DNA from: Aromatoleum diolicum
GTDB taxonomy: Bacteria > Pseudomonadota > Gammaproteobacteria > Burkholderiales > Rhodocyclaceae
Assembly: GCF_012910955.1 (NCBI RefSeq)
Contig: NZ_WTVQ01000022.1
Location: forward strand, 1-64,000
Reading direction: 5' to 3'
DNA length: 64,000 nucleotides
The notes beneath the pieces are model-generated. The model made no database searches. It was not told where the DNA came from and saw only the letters and a list, made by a program, of their open reading frames with translations. The position numbers were made by a program, and so were the translations under genes. Positions 53,937 through 63,199 of this stretch are shown piece by piece. Each line of letters opens with the position of its first letter. Position 1 is the first letter of the stretch.

Positions 53937-54443
53937 ATGAATAAACACGCCCTCTTTCTGGCCGGAGCACTCGTCGCCGCCGTTCCCGGCTTCGCGGTAG
54001 AACCCGCGCCGAACGGCATCACGCTGCCGGAAGGCTATCGCCAGTGGAAGGTGCTCTCGGTGCATCACCGATCCGACAACAATACCTTGCGCGCCGTTCT
54101 CGGCAATGATGTCGCGCAAAAGGCGGCGCGCGACGGCAAGACCAATCCTTGGCCGGATGGCGTCGTTCTCGGCAAGCTGGTGTGGAAGGCGGTCAAGCAC
54201 GACCGCTGGGAAACCGCGGTCGAGCCGGGTGCCTTCATTCATGCGGAATTCATGATCAAGGATGCCGCGAAATATGCTTCGACCGGCGGCTGGGGTTACG
54301 CCAGATGGCTCGGCAAGGAGCAGAAGCCGTACGGTGCCGACGCGAATTTCGTGCAGGAGTGTTTGAACTGCCATATCCCGGTGAAAGATCGGGATTACGT
54401 GTTCACGCATCCGGTCCAGCTGCCCGGAGACCCGGAACGATGA
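53937..54443 (+). CDS. Cytochrome P460-like heme protein
   Basis: The 168-residue secreted protein has a signal peptide (cleavage near residue 20) and the P460 beta-rich layout: LPEGYRQWKVLSVHHRSDNN, NPWPDGVVLGKLVWK and the C-terminal heme motif CLNCH (residues 142-146). In Nitrosomonas P460 a Lys is cross-linked to the heme; Lys80 or Lys84 after the WPDG segment is the candidate here. Family members oxidise hydroxylamine and NO or bind cytotoxic NOx. GAGG lies upstream of the ATG. It converges on the lipoprotein gene. Confidence 0.85.
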   Translation: MNKHALFLAGALVAAVPGFAVEPAPNGITLPEGYRQWKVLSVHHRSDNNTLRAVLGNDVAQKAARDGKTNPWPDGVVLGKLVWKAVKHDRWETAVEPGAFIHAEFMIKDAAKYASTGGWGYARWLGKEQKPYGADANFVQECLNCHIPVKDRDYVFTHPVQLPGDPER

Positions 54444-54476
54444 GGGTGTGGCTTTCGAGCGTCCGCCGCGGCGGGA

Positions 54477-54992
54477 TCAACTGCCGTGCAGTGCCTCGAT
54501 GAGACCGAAGAGGCGGCGATAGAAGTCGGGGTCGGAGATCGTCTCCTCGCCGACCTTGATCAGCGCTTCCTTGTCCGACGCCCACGGCAGCGAAATCGAA
54601 CCCACGCCCGCGACGCTGACGCCGGTGCTGCTTGCGGCTGATTTCAGCTCATAGCGCGTCTGCAGTGCGTTCGCGTACACGGCCGTGCCGACATTGCTCG
54701 GCAGGCACACCAGAGTGATGTTGAGCGTCATGCCATAGTCGGGTTTCGGCAGGAAGAACTTCTCGCCGCGGATGTTGTTCGGCCTGCTGCTATCGACCTG
54801 GTAGCCCTGGCTCAGCAAGGCGCGCTTGCCGATCTCGCAGGCCGCCGCCGGTTCGCGCGTGCTCCACGTGACGAAGGGGGATTCGGCGTCGAAATTCTCG
54901 CTGCGATAGGCGGGCGGCGGCGCCGAGGCGCAGCCGGCGAGAAGCAGTCCCGACAGCGCAAGGAATGGGACGCGACGCGCGAGATGGAGCAT
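54477..54992 (-). CDS. DUF2242 outer-membrane lipoprotein
   Basis: The 171-residue product has a lipoprotein signal with lipobox LLAGC near residue 20, followed by an Ala/Pro linker. The body (FDAESPFVTW, RALLSQGYQ, FFLPKPDYGMTLNITLVCLP, FYRRLFGLI) matches DUF2242 proteins. Function unknown. The chosen ATG keeps the signal sequence N-terminal; an in-frame start 84 bp upstream would bury it. Confidence 0.75.
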   Translation of the reverse strand: MLHLARRVPFLALSGLLLAGCASAPPPAYRSENFDAESPFVTWSTREPAAACEIGKRALLSQGYQVDSSRPNNIRGEKFFLPKPDYGMTLNITLVCLPSNVGTAVYANALQTRYELKSAASSTGVSVAGVGSISLPWASDKEALIKVGEETISDPDFYRRLFGLIEALHGS

Positions 54993-55111
54993 GGGAGGGT
55001 GTCCGGAAAGCTGTTGCCGACGCCGCCGATGCTGGAACGTCCCGTGGGTGGCTGGCCGATTCAGGGCGGCGGGCATCAGTATACTGATTGCCGCCCTGAA
55101 CGGCGGGGCTG

Positions 55112-56278
55112 TTACAGTCCGGCGTCGGCGCGCAGCGCAGCGGCCTTGTCGGTCGATTCCCAGGTGAATTCCGGCTCATCACGGCCGAAATGGCCATAGG
55201 CCGCGGTCTTGCCGTAGATCGGGCGCAGCAGGTTGAGTTCCTGGATGATCGCCTTGGGGCGCAGGTCGAAGTGCTTGCCGATCAGTTCGACGATCTTCTC
55301 GTCGCTGACCTTGCCGGTGCCGAACGTGTCGACCATCATCGAGACCGGCCTGGCGACGCCGATCGCATAGGCGACCTGCACTTCGCAGCGCTCGGCCAGC
55401 CCCGCCGCGACGATATTCTTCGCGACCCAGCGGCCAGCGTACGCGGCCGAGCGGTCCACCTTCGACGGATCCTTGCCGGAAAACGCGCCGCCGCCGTGGT
55501 GTGCCGCGCCGCCGTATGTGTCGACGATGATCTTGCGACCGGTCAGGCCGCAATCGCCGTGCGGGCCGCCGATGACGAAGCGACCGGTCGGGTTGATCAG
55601 GTAGCGCACTTCGCCTTGCATCAGCTCCTTCGGCAGCACCGGCTTGACGATTTCCTCGATGACCATTTCGGTGATCTGCGCGTGCGACACGTCCGGGCTG
55701 TGCTGCGTCGACACGACGACGGTGTCGATCGCGACCGGTTTGCCGTCGACGTATTTGACCGTCAGCTGGCTCTTCGCGTCGGGGCGCAGCCAGTTCAGGC
55801 GGCCGTCCTTCCGCAGTTCGGCCTGGCGCTGCATGATGCGGTGCGCGTAGTAGATCGGCAGCGGCATCAGCGACGGCGTTTCGTTGCACGCGTAGCCGAA
55901 CATCAGGCCCTGGTCGCCGGCGCCCTGGTCGAGGTCGATGCCTTCGCCTTCGTTTACACCCTGTGCAATGTCGGGCGACTGGCGGTTGATCGCGGTAAGG
56001 ATCGCACACGACTTGTAGTCGAAGCCGATCGCGGAGTCGTCGTAGCCGATGCGGCGGATGACGTCCTGCGCGATTTCCTTGTAGTTCGGATGTGCGGTGG
56101 TGGTGATTTCACCGGAGATCACGACGAGGCCGGTCGATACCAGCGTTTCGCAGGCGACGCGCGCATGCGGGTCGTCGGCGAGGATCGCGTCGAGCACGCC
56201 ATCGGAGACCTGGTCCGCAACCTTGTCGGGATGGCCTTCGGAGACCGATTCCGAGGTGAAGAGGAATTCCTTGCCCAT
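55112..56278 (-). CDS. metK: S-adenosylmethionine synthetase
   Basis: The 388-residue enzyme makes SAM from methionine and ATP. Signatures include [22 protein letters not shown], the loop [33 protein letters not shown] and [20 protein letters not shown] 56276-56278 follows CAGGAG. A leader of about 160 nt with a terminator hairpin precedes it. It is divergent from the lpxL-like genes, a layout common in betaproteobacteria. Confidence 0.97.
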   Translation of the reverse strand: MGKEFLFTSESVSEGHPDKVADQVSDGVLDAILADDPHARVACETLVSTGLVVISGEITTTAHPNYKEIAQDVIRRIGYDDSAIGFDYKSCAILTAINRQSPDIAQGVNEGEGIDLDQGAGDQGLMFGYACNETPSLMPLPIYYAHRIMQRQAELRKDGRLNWLRPDAKSQLTVKYVDGKPVAIDTVVVSTQHSPDVSHAQITEMVIEEIVKPVLPKELMQGEVRYLINPTGRFVIGGPHGDCGLTGRKIIVDTYGGAAHHGGGAFSGKDPSKVDRSAAYAGRWVAKNIVAAGLAERCEVQVAYAIGVARPVSMMVDTFGTGKVSDEKIVELIGKHFDLRPKAIIQELNLLRPIYGKTAAYGHFGRDEPEFTWESTDKAAALRADAGL

Positions 56279-56294
56279 GTACTGCTCCTGAAAA

Positions 56295-56339
56295 CAAAAA
56301 TCCCCAAAGCTTTTCCGGCGTTGCCGGCTCCGGGGATTT
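56295..56339 (-). terminator. Intrinsic terminator in the metK leader (attenuator)
   Basis: On the minus strand AAATCCCC (56339-56332) pairs with GGGGATTT (56305-56298), enclosing an inner CCGGC-AAC-GCCGG hairpin, and is followed by a T run. It ends about 17 nt upstream of the metK ATG and just before its AGGAG site, so read-through must be controlled. Confidence 0.75.
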
Positions 56340-56344
56340 CGTCG

Positions 56345-56441
56345 AGCAGGCGACGCTTTAGCAGTATTTGTTTGCCACGACCGGTTAGGTGCGTTCGCGG
56401 CGCCGCCCTGCAAGTTGTCGTATTAACTCGGCGGCTAAGCG
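56345..56441 (-). ncRNA. Structured metK leader RNA, candidate riboswitch or attenuator
   Basis: Between the promoter and terminator the minus strand can form a closing helix of CGCTTAGC (56441-56434) with GCTAAAGCG (56362-56354), leaving one bulged A. Inside are GCCGCC/GGCGGC and ACGAC/GTCGT pairings. It is followed by a CGTCG/CGACG hairpin. I do not recognise the consensus of SAM-I, SAM-II, SAM-III or SAH aptamers. No leader peptide is evident. Confidence 0.45.
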
Positions 56442-56444
56442 ATA

Positions 56445-56472
56445 ATTATAGTCCTTGTATTCAGTCGGTCAA
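56445..56472 (-). promoter_or_regulatory. Sigma-70 promoter of metK
   Basis: On the minus strand TTGACC (56472-56467) and a perfect TATAAT (56450-56445) are spaced by 16 bp. This predicts a start near 56438 and a leader of about 160 nt. Confidence 0.75.
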
Positions 56473-56511
56473 ATACGCGGGTGTTTTGCCCCTGCCCATA
56501 CCGTTCTTCAT

Positions 56512-57384
56512 GTGACCTTGATCGTCGATTTTCTCTTCCGCGTCCTGTCCCGGCTGCCACTCGCTTGGCTGCACCGGCTGGGCGGCTGGGCCGGCTGGCT
56601 GGCCTGGCGCTTCTCGCCGTCCTATGCGCGCCGGCTGGACGAAAACCTCGCGCGTGCCGTCGGCCGTTCGGACCTGGCCTTGCGCGATGCGGCCATCGCC
56701 GAGGCCGGGCGCCAGGCACTGGAGCTGCCTTTCGTGTGGCTGCGGCCACAGGACGAGGTGCTCTCCCGCATCGTACGCGTGGAAGGGCGCGAGCTGATCG
56801 AGCAGGCACGCGCGGAGGGCGCCAGTGTGCTGTTGTTGACGCCGCACCTGGGGTGTTTCGAAATGTGCGCGCAGTATTGTTCGACCCATGCACCGATCAC
56901 CGTGCTCTACCGGCCGCCGCGCAAAGCGGCGCTGCAGCCGCAGATGGAAGCCGGGCGCGCGCGCGGCGACATCCGTGTGGCGCCGGCCGACGTGTCGGGT
57001 GTGCGGCGGCTGGTGAAGGCGCTGCGTAGCGGCGAGATGGTCGGCATGTTGCCGGACCAGGCACCGGGGCAGGGCGAAGGCGTGTGGGCGCCGTTCTTCG
57101 GCCGGCCGGCGTGGACGATGACGCTGGCGGCGCGCTTGTCGGAAGTGAAGAGCGTCAAGGTCATTATGGTATGGACCGAGCGCCTGCCGCGTGGCGCGGG
57201 TTACGTGCTGCGCCTGTCGGCACCGGTCGAGCCGATTGAAGGCACGCTGGAGGAGCGCTGTGTGGCGATCAACCGCGAGATCGAGCGCCTCATCCTCGCC
57301 TGCCCGGCCCAATACCTGTGGGGCTACAACCGCTACAAGCGCCCCGCTGGCGTGGCCGCGCCGCCGGATGACGCGCAATGCTGA
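56512..57384 (+). CDS. Lysophospholipid acyltransferase of the LpxL/HtrB family (first copy)
   Basis: The 290-residue membrane-bound enzyme has an N-terminal hydrophobic helix, LTPHLGCFEMC (the H-x4-E/D type catalytic motif HLGCFE), LYRPPR and LPDQAPGQGEG. Lipid A late acyltransferases of this family add a secondary acyl chain to the Kdo-lipid A precursor. The likely start is GTG 56512; an ATG two bases earlier is out of frame and runs straight into a stop. The end overlaps the next acyltransferase gene by 7 bp. Confidence 0.85.
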   Translation: MTLIVDFLFRVLSRLPLAWLHRLGGWAGWLAWRFSPSYARRLDENLARAVGRSDLALRDAAIAEAGRQALELPFVWLRPQDEVLSRIVRVEGRELIEQARAEGASVLLLTPHLGCFEMCAQYCSTHAPITVLYRPPRKAALQPQMEAGRARGDIRVAPADVSGVRRLVKALRSGEMVGMLPDQAPGQGEGVWAPFFGRPAWTMTLAARLSEVKSVKVIMVWTERLPRGAGYVLRLSAPVEPIEGTLEERCVAINREIERLILACPAQYLWGYNRYKRPAGVAAPPDDAQC

Positions 57385-58265
57385 GACGCATCCCGAGCCA
57401 GCTTGCCGTCGCGCTGTTCTGGCTGCTGCACTGGCTGCCGTTGCCGCTGCAGGCGGTCATCGGCGAGAGCGTCGGCGAGCTCCTGTACCGGTTCGCGAGC
57501 CGGCGCAGGCATATCGTGATGGTCAACCTGCGCCTGTGCTTGCCCGAGCTGGACGTCACCGAGCGCCAGCGCATCGCGCGCGCGCATTTTCGTGCGCTCG
57601 GGCGCAGCATTCTCGAGCGCGGCCTGTTGTGGTGGGCGAGTGCCGAGCGGCTCAAGCGCATGATCCGGCTGGAGGGCGCCGAGCGTCTGCGTGCGCTGCT
57701 CGACGACGGGCGGCCGGTGATGCTGCTGGCGCCGCATTTCCTCGGCCTCGACATGGGGGGCGCGCGCATCGCGATGGAATTCAACTGTGTCAGCATCTAC
57801 GCGCGACAGAAGAACGCGGTGTTCGACCACTGGCTGTTCCATGGCCGCAGCCGTTTCGGTGATCAGCAACTGCTGTCGCGGCAGGATGGCGTGCGCGGGA
57901 CGGTCAAGGCAATGAAGGCCGGGCGTCCGTTCTACTATTTGCCGGATATGGATTACGGGCGCGAGGACTCGATCTTCGTTCCCTTCTTCGGCGTGCCGGC
58001 GGCCACGATCACCGGTCTGTCGCGGCTATCGCGCCTCACGCGCGCCGCGGTGGTGCCATGCGTCACGCGCATGCTGCCCGGTGGGGGCGGCTACGTCGTC
58101 GAGCTGGGCGAAGCGTGGGCGGACTTCCCGACGGCAGACGTCGAAGCGGACACGACACGCATGAATCGCTGGATCGAGTCGGTGGTGCGCACGATGCCCG
58201 AACAGTATTACTGGGTGCATCGTCGCTTCAAGACCCGTCCGCCGGGCGAGGCCCGGCCGTACTGA
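57378..58265 (+). CDS. Lysophospholipid acyltransferase of the LpxL/HtrB family (second copy)
   Basis: The 295-residue protein has the N-terminal hydrophobic stretch LAVALFWLLHWLPL, LLAPHFLGLDMGG (HFLGLD catalytic motif), YARQKN, and YYLPDMDYG, followed by FVPFFGVPAAT. It is more LpxL-like than the upstream copy. The 7-bp overlap indicates cotranslation; the pair would add two secondary acyl chains to lipid A. Confidence 0.88.
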   Translation: MLRRIPSQLAVALFWLLHWLPLPLQAVIGESVGELLYRFASRRRHIVMVNLRLCLPELDVTERQRIARAHFRALGRSILERGLLWWASAERLKRMIRLEGAERLRALLDDGRPVMLLAPHFLGLDMGGARIAMEFNCVSIYARQKNAVFDHWLFHGRSRFGDQQLLSRQDGVRGTVKAMKAGRPFYYLPDMDYGREDSIFVPFFGVPAATITGLSRLSRLTRAAVVPCVTRMLPGGGGYVVELGEAWADFPTADVEADTTRMNRWIESVVRTMPEQYYWVHRRFKTRPPGEARPY

Positions 58266-58370
58266 GCCGGTCCGGGCGGGTGTCGCTGGACTCCCCCCGG
58301 TGGCTGCGCGAAAATCCCCGGATTCGCCTTGCGCGGATTCACTTGATCACCTGTGAGCAGAAGATTCGCC

Positions 58371-59204
58371 ATGCGCCTGCGCTTTGCCAAAATGCACGGA
58401 CTCGGTAACGATTTTGTCGTCATCGATGCCATCCGTCAGCACGTCGAACTCACGCCCGAGCGTGTGCGCTTCCTCGCCGACCGCCATTTCGGTGTCGGTT
58501 GCGACCAGCTGCTGGTGGTCGAGCCGGCGACGCAGCCGGACGTCGATTTCCGCTACCGCATCTTCAACGCCGACGGTGGCGAGGTCGAGCAGTGCGGCAA
58601 CGGTGCACGCTGCTTCGTGCGCTTCGTGCACGAGCAGAGGCTCACCGCGAAACGCGAGATTCGCGTCGAGACGCGCTCGGGCGTGATCGCGCCGCGGCTT
58701 GAGGAAAATGGCCTCGTGACCGTCGACATGGGGGTTCCGGTGCTGGAGTCGGCGCGCGTGCCCTTTGTGTCGGACTCGGACGCGGTCGTTCAGCTGCTCG
58801 ATGTCGGTGGCACGAGCGTCGCAATCAGCGCAGTGTCGATGGGCAACCCGCACGCGGTGCAGGTGGTGGCCGACGTCAATGGCGCGCCGGTGGCCAGTCA
58901 GGGGCCGCTGATCGAGCACCATGAGCGCTTCCCGGCGCGCGTGAATGCCGGCTTCATGCAGGTGCTCGACGCGCATCGCATTCGCCTGCGTGTGTTCGAG
59001 CGTGGCGCGGGCGAAACCTTGGCCTGCGGCACCGGCGCCTGCGCGGCGGTGGTCGCAGGTATCCGGCGCGAGCTGCTGAGTTCGCCGGTGCGCGTGGAAA
59101 CCCGCGGTGGCGAGCTCGAAATCGTCTGGGCGGGCGTGGGTCAGCCGGTGCTCATGACCGGTCCGGCGGTGACTGTTTTTGAAGGCGAGATCGAACTCGC
59201 ATGA
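58371..59204 (+). CDS. dapF: Diaminopimelate epimerase
   Basis: The 277-residue enzyme converts LL- to meso-diaminopimelate for lysine and peptidoglycan. The two catalytic cysteines are visible in QCGNGARC and LACGTGACA, and the N-terminus has [15 protein letters not shown] 18 bp upstream is a possible alternative start. It is the first gene of the conserved dapF-DUF484-xerC group. Confidence 0.95.
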   Translation: MRLRFAKMHGLGNDFVVIDAIRQHVELTPERVRFLADRHFGVGCDQLLVVEPATQPDVDFRYRIFNADGGEVEQCGNGARCFVRFVHEQRLTAKREIRVETRSGVIAPRLEENGLVTVDMGVPVLESARVPFVSDSDAVVQLLDVGGTSVAISAVSMGNPHAVQVVADVNGAPVASQGPLIEHHERFPARVNAGFMQVLDAHRIRLRVFERGAGETLACGTGACAAVVAGIRRELLSSPVRVETRGGELEIVWAGVGQPVLMTGPAVTVFEGEIELA

Positions 59205-59307
59205 TTGAGCCGGGCGCGGTGTCATCGCCGACATGCACTGGATGCACCTGCCCGATTGCAGCCGAACACGATGGGGCGCGACCGCGCCCGACAGGAGTTG
59301 TAGCGCC

Positions 59308-59958
59308 ATGAATGCTGCTGATGTCGCACGCTATCTCAAGGAACATCCGGATTTTCTCGCCGACCATGGCGATCTGTTCACCCAGCTGACCGTGCCGCAT
59401 CCGCACGGCGGGCAGGCGATCTCGCTGGCGGAGCGGCAATTGCACGCGCTGCGAGACAAAATCCGCCTGCTCGAAAGCAAGCTCGCGGAGCTGATCCGCT
59501 TCGGCGAGGAAAACGACGAGATCGGCGAGAAGGTGCACCGGCTGACTCTCGCGCTGCTCGAAGCCGAGGACTACGAGAGCCTGCGCTATGTGCTGTTCGA
59601 GAACATGCGCGACGACTTTTCCGTGCCGAACGTCGCGCTGCGCGTGTGGAACAGCGTGTTGACCCGCGACGGCGACGATTTTGTGCCAGTGAGCGAGGCA
59701 GTGCGCTTTTTCGCCGGCGACCTGCGTCATCCCTACTGCGGTGCGCCGGTGAATCTCGAGGTGCTCGAATGGTTCGGCGGTGCCGCGCCGCATGTCCGTT
59801 CGGTGGCGCTTGTGCCGCTGCGCCGCGACGCCCAGGTGTTCGGCCTGCTGGCGCTCGGCAGCGAGGAGGCCGAGCGCTTCTATCCCGAGATGGGCACCCT
59901 CTATCTGTCGCGCATCGGCGACCTGGTGGCCTCGGCGTTGCGTCGCCAGCTCGGCTGA
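59308..59958 (+). CDS. DUF484 GAF-like protein
   Basis: The 216-residue protein starts with the conserved DUF484 helix (VARYLKEHPDFLADHGDLF, then LTVPHPHGGQAISLAERQ), followed by a coiled coil and a GAF-like domain ending in RIGDLVASALRR. Its role is unsettled, but its place between dapF and xerC is conserved across proteobacteria. AGGAG precedes the ATG. xerC starts 2 bp after its stop. Confidence 0.88.
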   Translation: MNAADVARYLKEHPDFLADHGDLFTQLTVPHPHGGQAISLAERQLHALRDKIRLLESKLAELIRFGEENDEIGEKVHRLTLALLEAEDYESLRYVLFENMRDDFSVPNVALRVWNSVLTRDGDDFVPVSEAVRFFAGDLRHPYCGAPVNLEVLEWFGGAAPHVRSVALVPLRRDAQVFGLLALGSEEAERFYPEMGTLYLSRIGDLVASALRRQLG

Positions 59959-59960
59959 TC

Positions 59961-60899
59961 ATGACGGACGGCGGCGCTCAGTCCGGCATCCCGGCCGCAG
60001 TGGCGCCCGAGTGGCTCGACGCCTATCTCGATTACCTCGCGACCCAGCGCCGCGCCGCGCCGTTGACGCTGGAAAATTACCGGCGCGATCTCGAACGCCT
60101 GCATCTGCTGTGCGCGGGCCGAGCGCCGCAGGATCTCGCCGGCCATGACATCCGCCATTTCGTCGCACGCCTGCATGGGCAGGGGCTGGGCGGGCGTTCG
60201 ATTGCGCGCGTGCTGTCGGCGTGGCGCGGGCTGTTCCGCTGGTTCATTCGGCAGCGCGGCCTGTTGTCCGTGAATCCCGCCGAAGGTGTGCGGCCGCCGA
60301 AAACTCCACAGCGTCTGCCGAAGGCCTTGTCGCCGGATCAGGCGCAGGCGATGCTCGATGCGGAGCCCGAGGACGCGCTTGAAGTGCGTGATCGGGCGAT
60401 GTTCGAACTCCTGTATTCGTCCGGCCTGCGCCTGGCCGAGTTGGCGTCGCTCGACGTCGGCGGGGGACTGGATCTGACCGAGTGCATGGTCACGGTGTGC
60501 GGCAAGCGCGGCAAGACGAGGACGGTGCCGGTCGGCACGCAGGCGACCGCGGCCTTGCGCGCGTGGCTCGCACAGCGCGAGACGTTCGTTCCCGCGAGTA
60601 ATGTCGCGGGCGAGCCTGCGCTGTTCGTCACCCGCAGTGGCGGACGCATGAGTTCCGGGGCAATCCGCTCGCGCCTGGAACGCTGGGCCAGGACGCGCGG
60701 TCTCGGCGTGCATGTCCATCCGCACATGCTGCGGCACAGCTTCGCCAGCCATCTGCTGCAATCGAGCGGTGACCTGCGCGCGGTGCAGGAGCTGCTCGGT
60801 CACGCCAGCATCCGCAGCACGCAGGTGTATACGCATCTTGACTTTCAGCACCTGGCCAAGGTTTATGACGCCGCCCATCCGCGGGCAAAGAGGCGCTAA
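59961..60899 (+). CDS. xerC: Tyrosine recombinase XerC
   Basis: The 312-residue recombinase resolves chromosome dimers at dif with XerD. The N-terminal SAM-like DNA-binding domain (LDYLATQRRAAPLTLENYRRD) is followed by the catalytic domain with SSGLRLAE (Arg I), HPHMLRHSFASHLL (His-x2-Arg), LLGHASIRSTQVYTHLD (His and the nucleophile Tyr). The dapF-DUF484 neighbours separate XerC from XerD. Confidence 0.94.
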   Translation: MTDGGAQSGIPAAVAPEWLDAYLDYLATQRRAAPLTLENYRRDLERLHLLCAGRAPQDLAGHDIRHFVARLHGQGLGGRSIARVLSAWRGLFRWFIRQRGLLSVNPAEGVRPPKTPQRLPKALSPDQAQAMLDAEPEDALEVRDRAMFELLYSSGLRLAELASLDVGGGLDLTECMVTVCGKRGKTRTVPVGTQATAALRAWLAQRETFVPASNVAGEPALFVTRSGGRMSSGAIRSRLERWARTRGLGVHVHPHMLRHSFASHLLQSSGDLRAVQELLGHASIRSTQVYTHLDFQHLAKVYDAAHPRAKRR

Positions 60900-61040
60900 A
60901 CGAGCACCGTTTCGGTGCGCAGTTGTGACTTTCTGCTCATTCTGGGCAGCCCATTTCCGGAATGCCACGACCGTCTGCGCTATGCTCGCTGCAACAAGTC
61001 GTGAAATCTTTTGAAACATCGGATCAATCGAGTCTGCCTA

Positions 61041-61586
61041 ATGTCCGTCGTTGCGGACAGCGGGAGCAAGGCAGTCATGCCACGCCATAACAAATCCATA
61101 CAGAGCTCGGGTGCCGGCGATGGTGCCAACAACGGGGTTGATGCGTCCGGTGACGGTTGCACCGCCGCGCTGCGTGCCGCCGCCGTGATGCTTGCGCGTT
61201 ATCAGATCTACAGCCTGCGACGTTTGTTCGAGGAATTCGAGCGCGACATTCTCTTGCCCCTCCTGCTTGGCGAGATCGCGCTGCACAACATCGGCGCGCT
61301 CGAGAACAGCGGGGAGTCGGTATTCAGCGGCGATGCCGAGCAGATCGCTTACACCTTGCGCCCCTGCAACGCCTACTCGATCGCCGCGGCGACCGGGCTG
61401 CCGCGCGAAACGGTGCGGCGCAAGATCGTGCGTCTGGTGGAGCTGGGCTGGATCACCCGGCAGGAAAATGGCCACCTCTATCTGACTCCGCGGGCGATCG
61501 AACATTTCGGCAAGCTGCTGGGTTCGCGGGATCTACCCGAACTGCTCGACGCCGCCGAGCGCATCCGCCGCCGCATCGCGCGCTGA
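61041..61586 (+). CDS. Winged-helix DNA-binding protein (MarR/Crp-like HTH)
   Basis: The product is about 181 residues. After a disordered start it has two helices (LARYQIYSLRRLFEEFERDILLPLLL) and a C-terminal winged helix with AYSIAAATGLPRETVRRKIVRLVELGWI as the recognition helices. No ligand domain is visible. A TTG at 61011 and an ATG at 61077 are alternative starts. It lies between xerC and rlmI; targets unknown. Confidence 0.7.
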   Translation: MSVVADSGSKAVMPRHNKSIQSSGAGDGANNGVDASGDGCTAALRAAAVMLARYQIYSLRRLFEEFERDILLPLLLGEIALHNIGALENSGESVFSGDAEQIAYTLRPCNAYSIAAATGLPRETVRRKIVRLVELGWITRQENGHLYLTPRAIEHFGKLLGSRDLPELLDAAERIRRRIAR

Positions 61587-61655
61587 ACCGCGCTGGCGAT
61601 GAGCGGCGCGTGGTGTACACTCTCGCGCCTGACTCCTTGATGCGGTGCGCCCCCG

Positions 61656-62846
61656 ATGTCCAAGCTCGTTCTGAATCCCGGCAAGGAGCGTTCGCTCCTG
61701 CGCCGCCATCCCTGGGTGTTTGCCGGTTCGGTGGCCCGCCTCGATGGACGCGCCAGGCCCGGCGACACCGTCGACGTCGTTGCCGATGACGGCCGCGTGC
61801 TGGGGCGGGCAGCGTGGTCGCCGGAATCCCAGATTCGTGCGCGCATGTGGTCCTTCGCACCGGACACGGTGATCGACCATGCCTTCTTCAAGCGCCGTGT
61901 CGCCGAGTCGGTGGCACGGCGCGCGACGCATCCGCTGCTCGCCAATGAGAGCGGCCTGCGCCTGATCCATGGCGAATCGGACGGTCTGCCGGGCGTGATA
62001 GCCGACCGCTTCGGCGATGTCGTCGTGGTACAGCTGACCGGCGCCGGCGCGGAAAAATGGCGCGACGCGATCGTCGCCGGACTGGTGCAGGCGACCGGCT
62101 GCACGGCGGTGTATGAGCGTTCGGATTCCGATGTGCGCAGCCTCGAAGGTCTGGGGCCGAAGACCGGCTGCGTGTATGGCGAACTGCCCGAGGGCGCGCT
62201 GACCATCGTCGAGAACGGCGTGCGCATGGAGGTCGATGTCGTTGCCGGGCACAAGACCGGCTTCTATCTCGACCAGCGCGACAACCGCCGTCTTACCGGT
62301 CTGCTGTCGGCCGGCCGCAGCGTGCTCAACTGCTTCTGCTACACCGGCGGCTTCTCGCTGCAGGCGCTCGCCGGCGGGGCGACTTCGGTGCTGTCGATCG
62401 ATTCCTCGGGGCCGGCGCTCGACGGCGCGCGGCGCAACATGACGCTCAACCCGCAGCTCGACGCAGGGCGTGCCGAATGGATGCAGGCCGACGTGTTCGA
62501 GGCGCTGCGGGCGCTGAAGAGCGAAGGGCGGCGCTTCGACCTGATCGTGCTGGATCCGCCCAAGTTCGCGCCGTCTGCCGCGCACGCCGACCGTGCTGCG
62601 CGGGCCTACAAGGACATCAACCTGTTCGGTTTCCGCCTGCTCAACCCCGGCGGCATCCTGATGACGTATTCGTGTTCCGGCGGCGTCGGCCTGGAACTGT
62701 TCCAGAAGATCGTCGCCGGCGCGGCGAGCGATGCCGGTGTGGATGCGCGCATCCTGCATCGCCTGTCGGCATCGGCGGACCATCCGATCGGGCTGGCGGT
62801 GCCGGAAGGCGAATACCTGAAGGGGCTCACCGTTCAGGTTGGCTGA
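61656..62846 (+). CDS. rlmI: 23S rRNA (cytosine-C5) methyltransferase RlmI-like
   Basis: The 396-residue protein has an N-terminal PUA domain (LVLNPGKERSLLRRHPWVFAG) and a Rossmann methyltransferase with CFCYTGGFSLQAL (SAM motif I), VLDPPKFAPS (motif IV) and TYSCSGGV with the catalytic Cys (motif VI). RlmI methylates C1962 of 23S rRNA in E. coli. Length equals the E. coli enzyme. Its end overlaps the convergent membrane-protein gene by 13 bp. Confidence 0.9.
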   Translation: MSKLVLNPGKERSLLRRHPWVFAGSVARLDGRARPGDTVDVVADDGRVLGRAAWSPESQIRARMWSFAPDTVIDHAFFKRRVAESVARRATHPLLANESGLRLIHGESDGLPGVIADRFGDVVVVQLTGAGAEKWRDAIVAGLVQATGCTAVYERSDSDVRSLEGLGPKTGCVYGELPEGALTIVENGVRMEVDVVAGHKTGFYLDQRDNRRLTGLLSAGRSVLNCFCYTGGFSLQALAGGATSVLSIDSSGPALDGARRNMTLNPQLDAGRAEWMQADVFEALRALKSEGRRFDLIVLDPPKFAPSAAHADRAARAYKDINLFGFRLLNPGGILMTYSCSGGVGLELFQKIVAGAASDAGVDARILHRLSASADHPIGLAVPEGEYLKGLTVQVG

Positions 62847-63190
62847 TCATCCTTCTGGCCGGGCGTGCGCCAGTCCGGGTTGGGACCGCGCTCGCCGAGC
62901 GTGAAGGCGGCGCTGACGAAGCCCAGCGCGAGCAGGATCAGCAGGAAATAATGGACCTGCCAGCGCTGCGATGCCGTGCCGACCGGGCCGCGCGCAGCCT
63001 GGCGTATCGCCATCACGCCGATACCGGCGATGGTCAGCAGGCCTGCACCGAGTAACTGCGAGGACAAGCCGCCGAGAAACACCCCCTGTGACGGATCGAA
63101 ACGGTCGGGCCAGAAGAACGACGGGCCCTGCAACAGGTAGGCGCCGCCGAACACGCACAGCACGATCGTAAACGCGATTAAGGTGCGCAT
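62834..63190 (-). CDS. Small integral membrane protein of unknown function
   Basis: The 118-residue protein has three hydrophobic segments (about 4-20, 38-62 and 80-96). No family is recognised. It begins 9 bp after the ruvB stop in the same direction, so it may be cotranscribed with ruvB. Confidence 0.65.
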   Translation of the reverse strand: MRTLIAFTIVLCVFGGAYLLQGPSFFWPDRFDPSQGVFLGGLSSQLLGAGLLTIAGIGVMAIRQAARGPVGTASQRWQVHYFLLILLALGFVSAAFTLGERGPNPDWRTPGQKDDQPT

Positions 63191-63199
63191 CGCGGTCGA

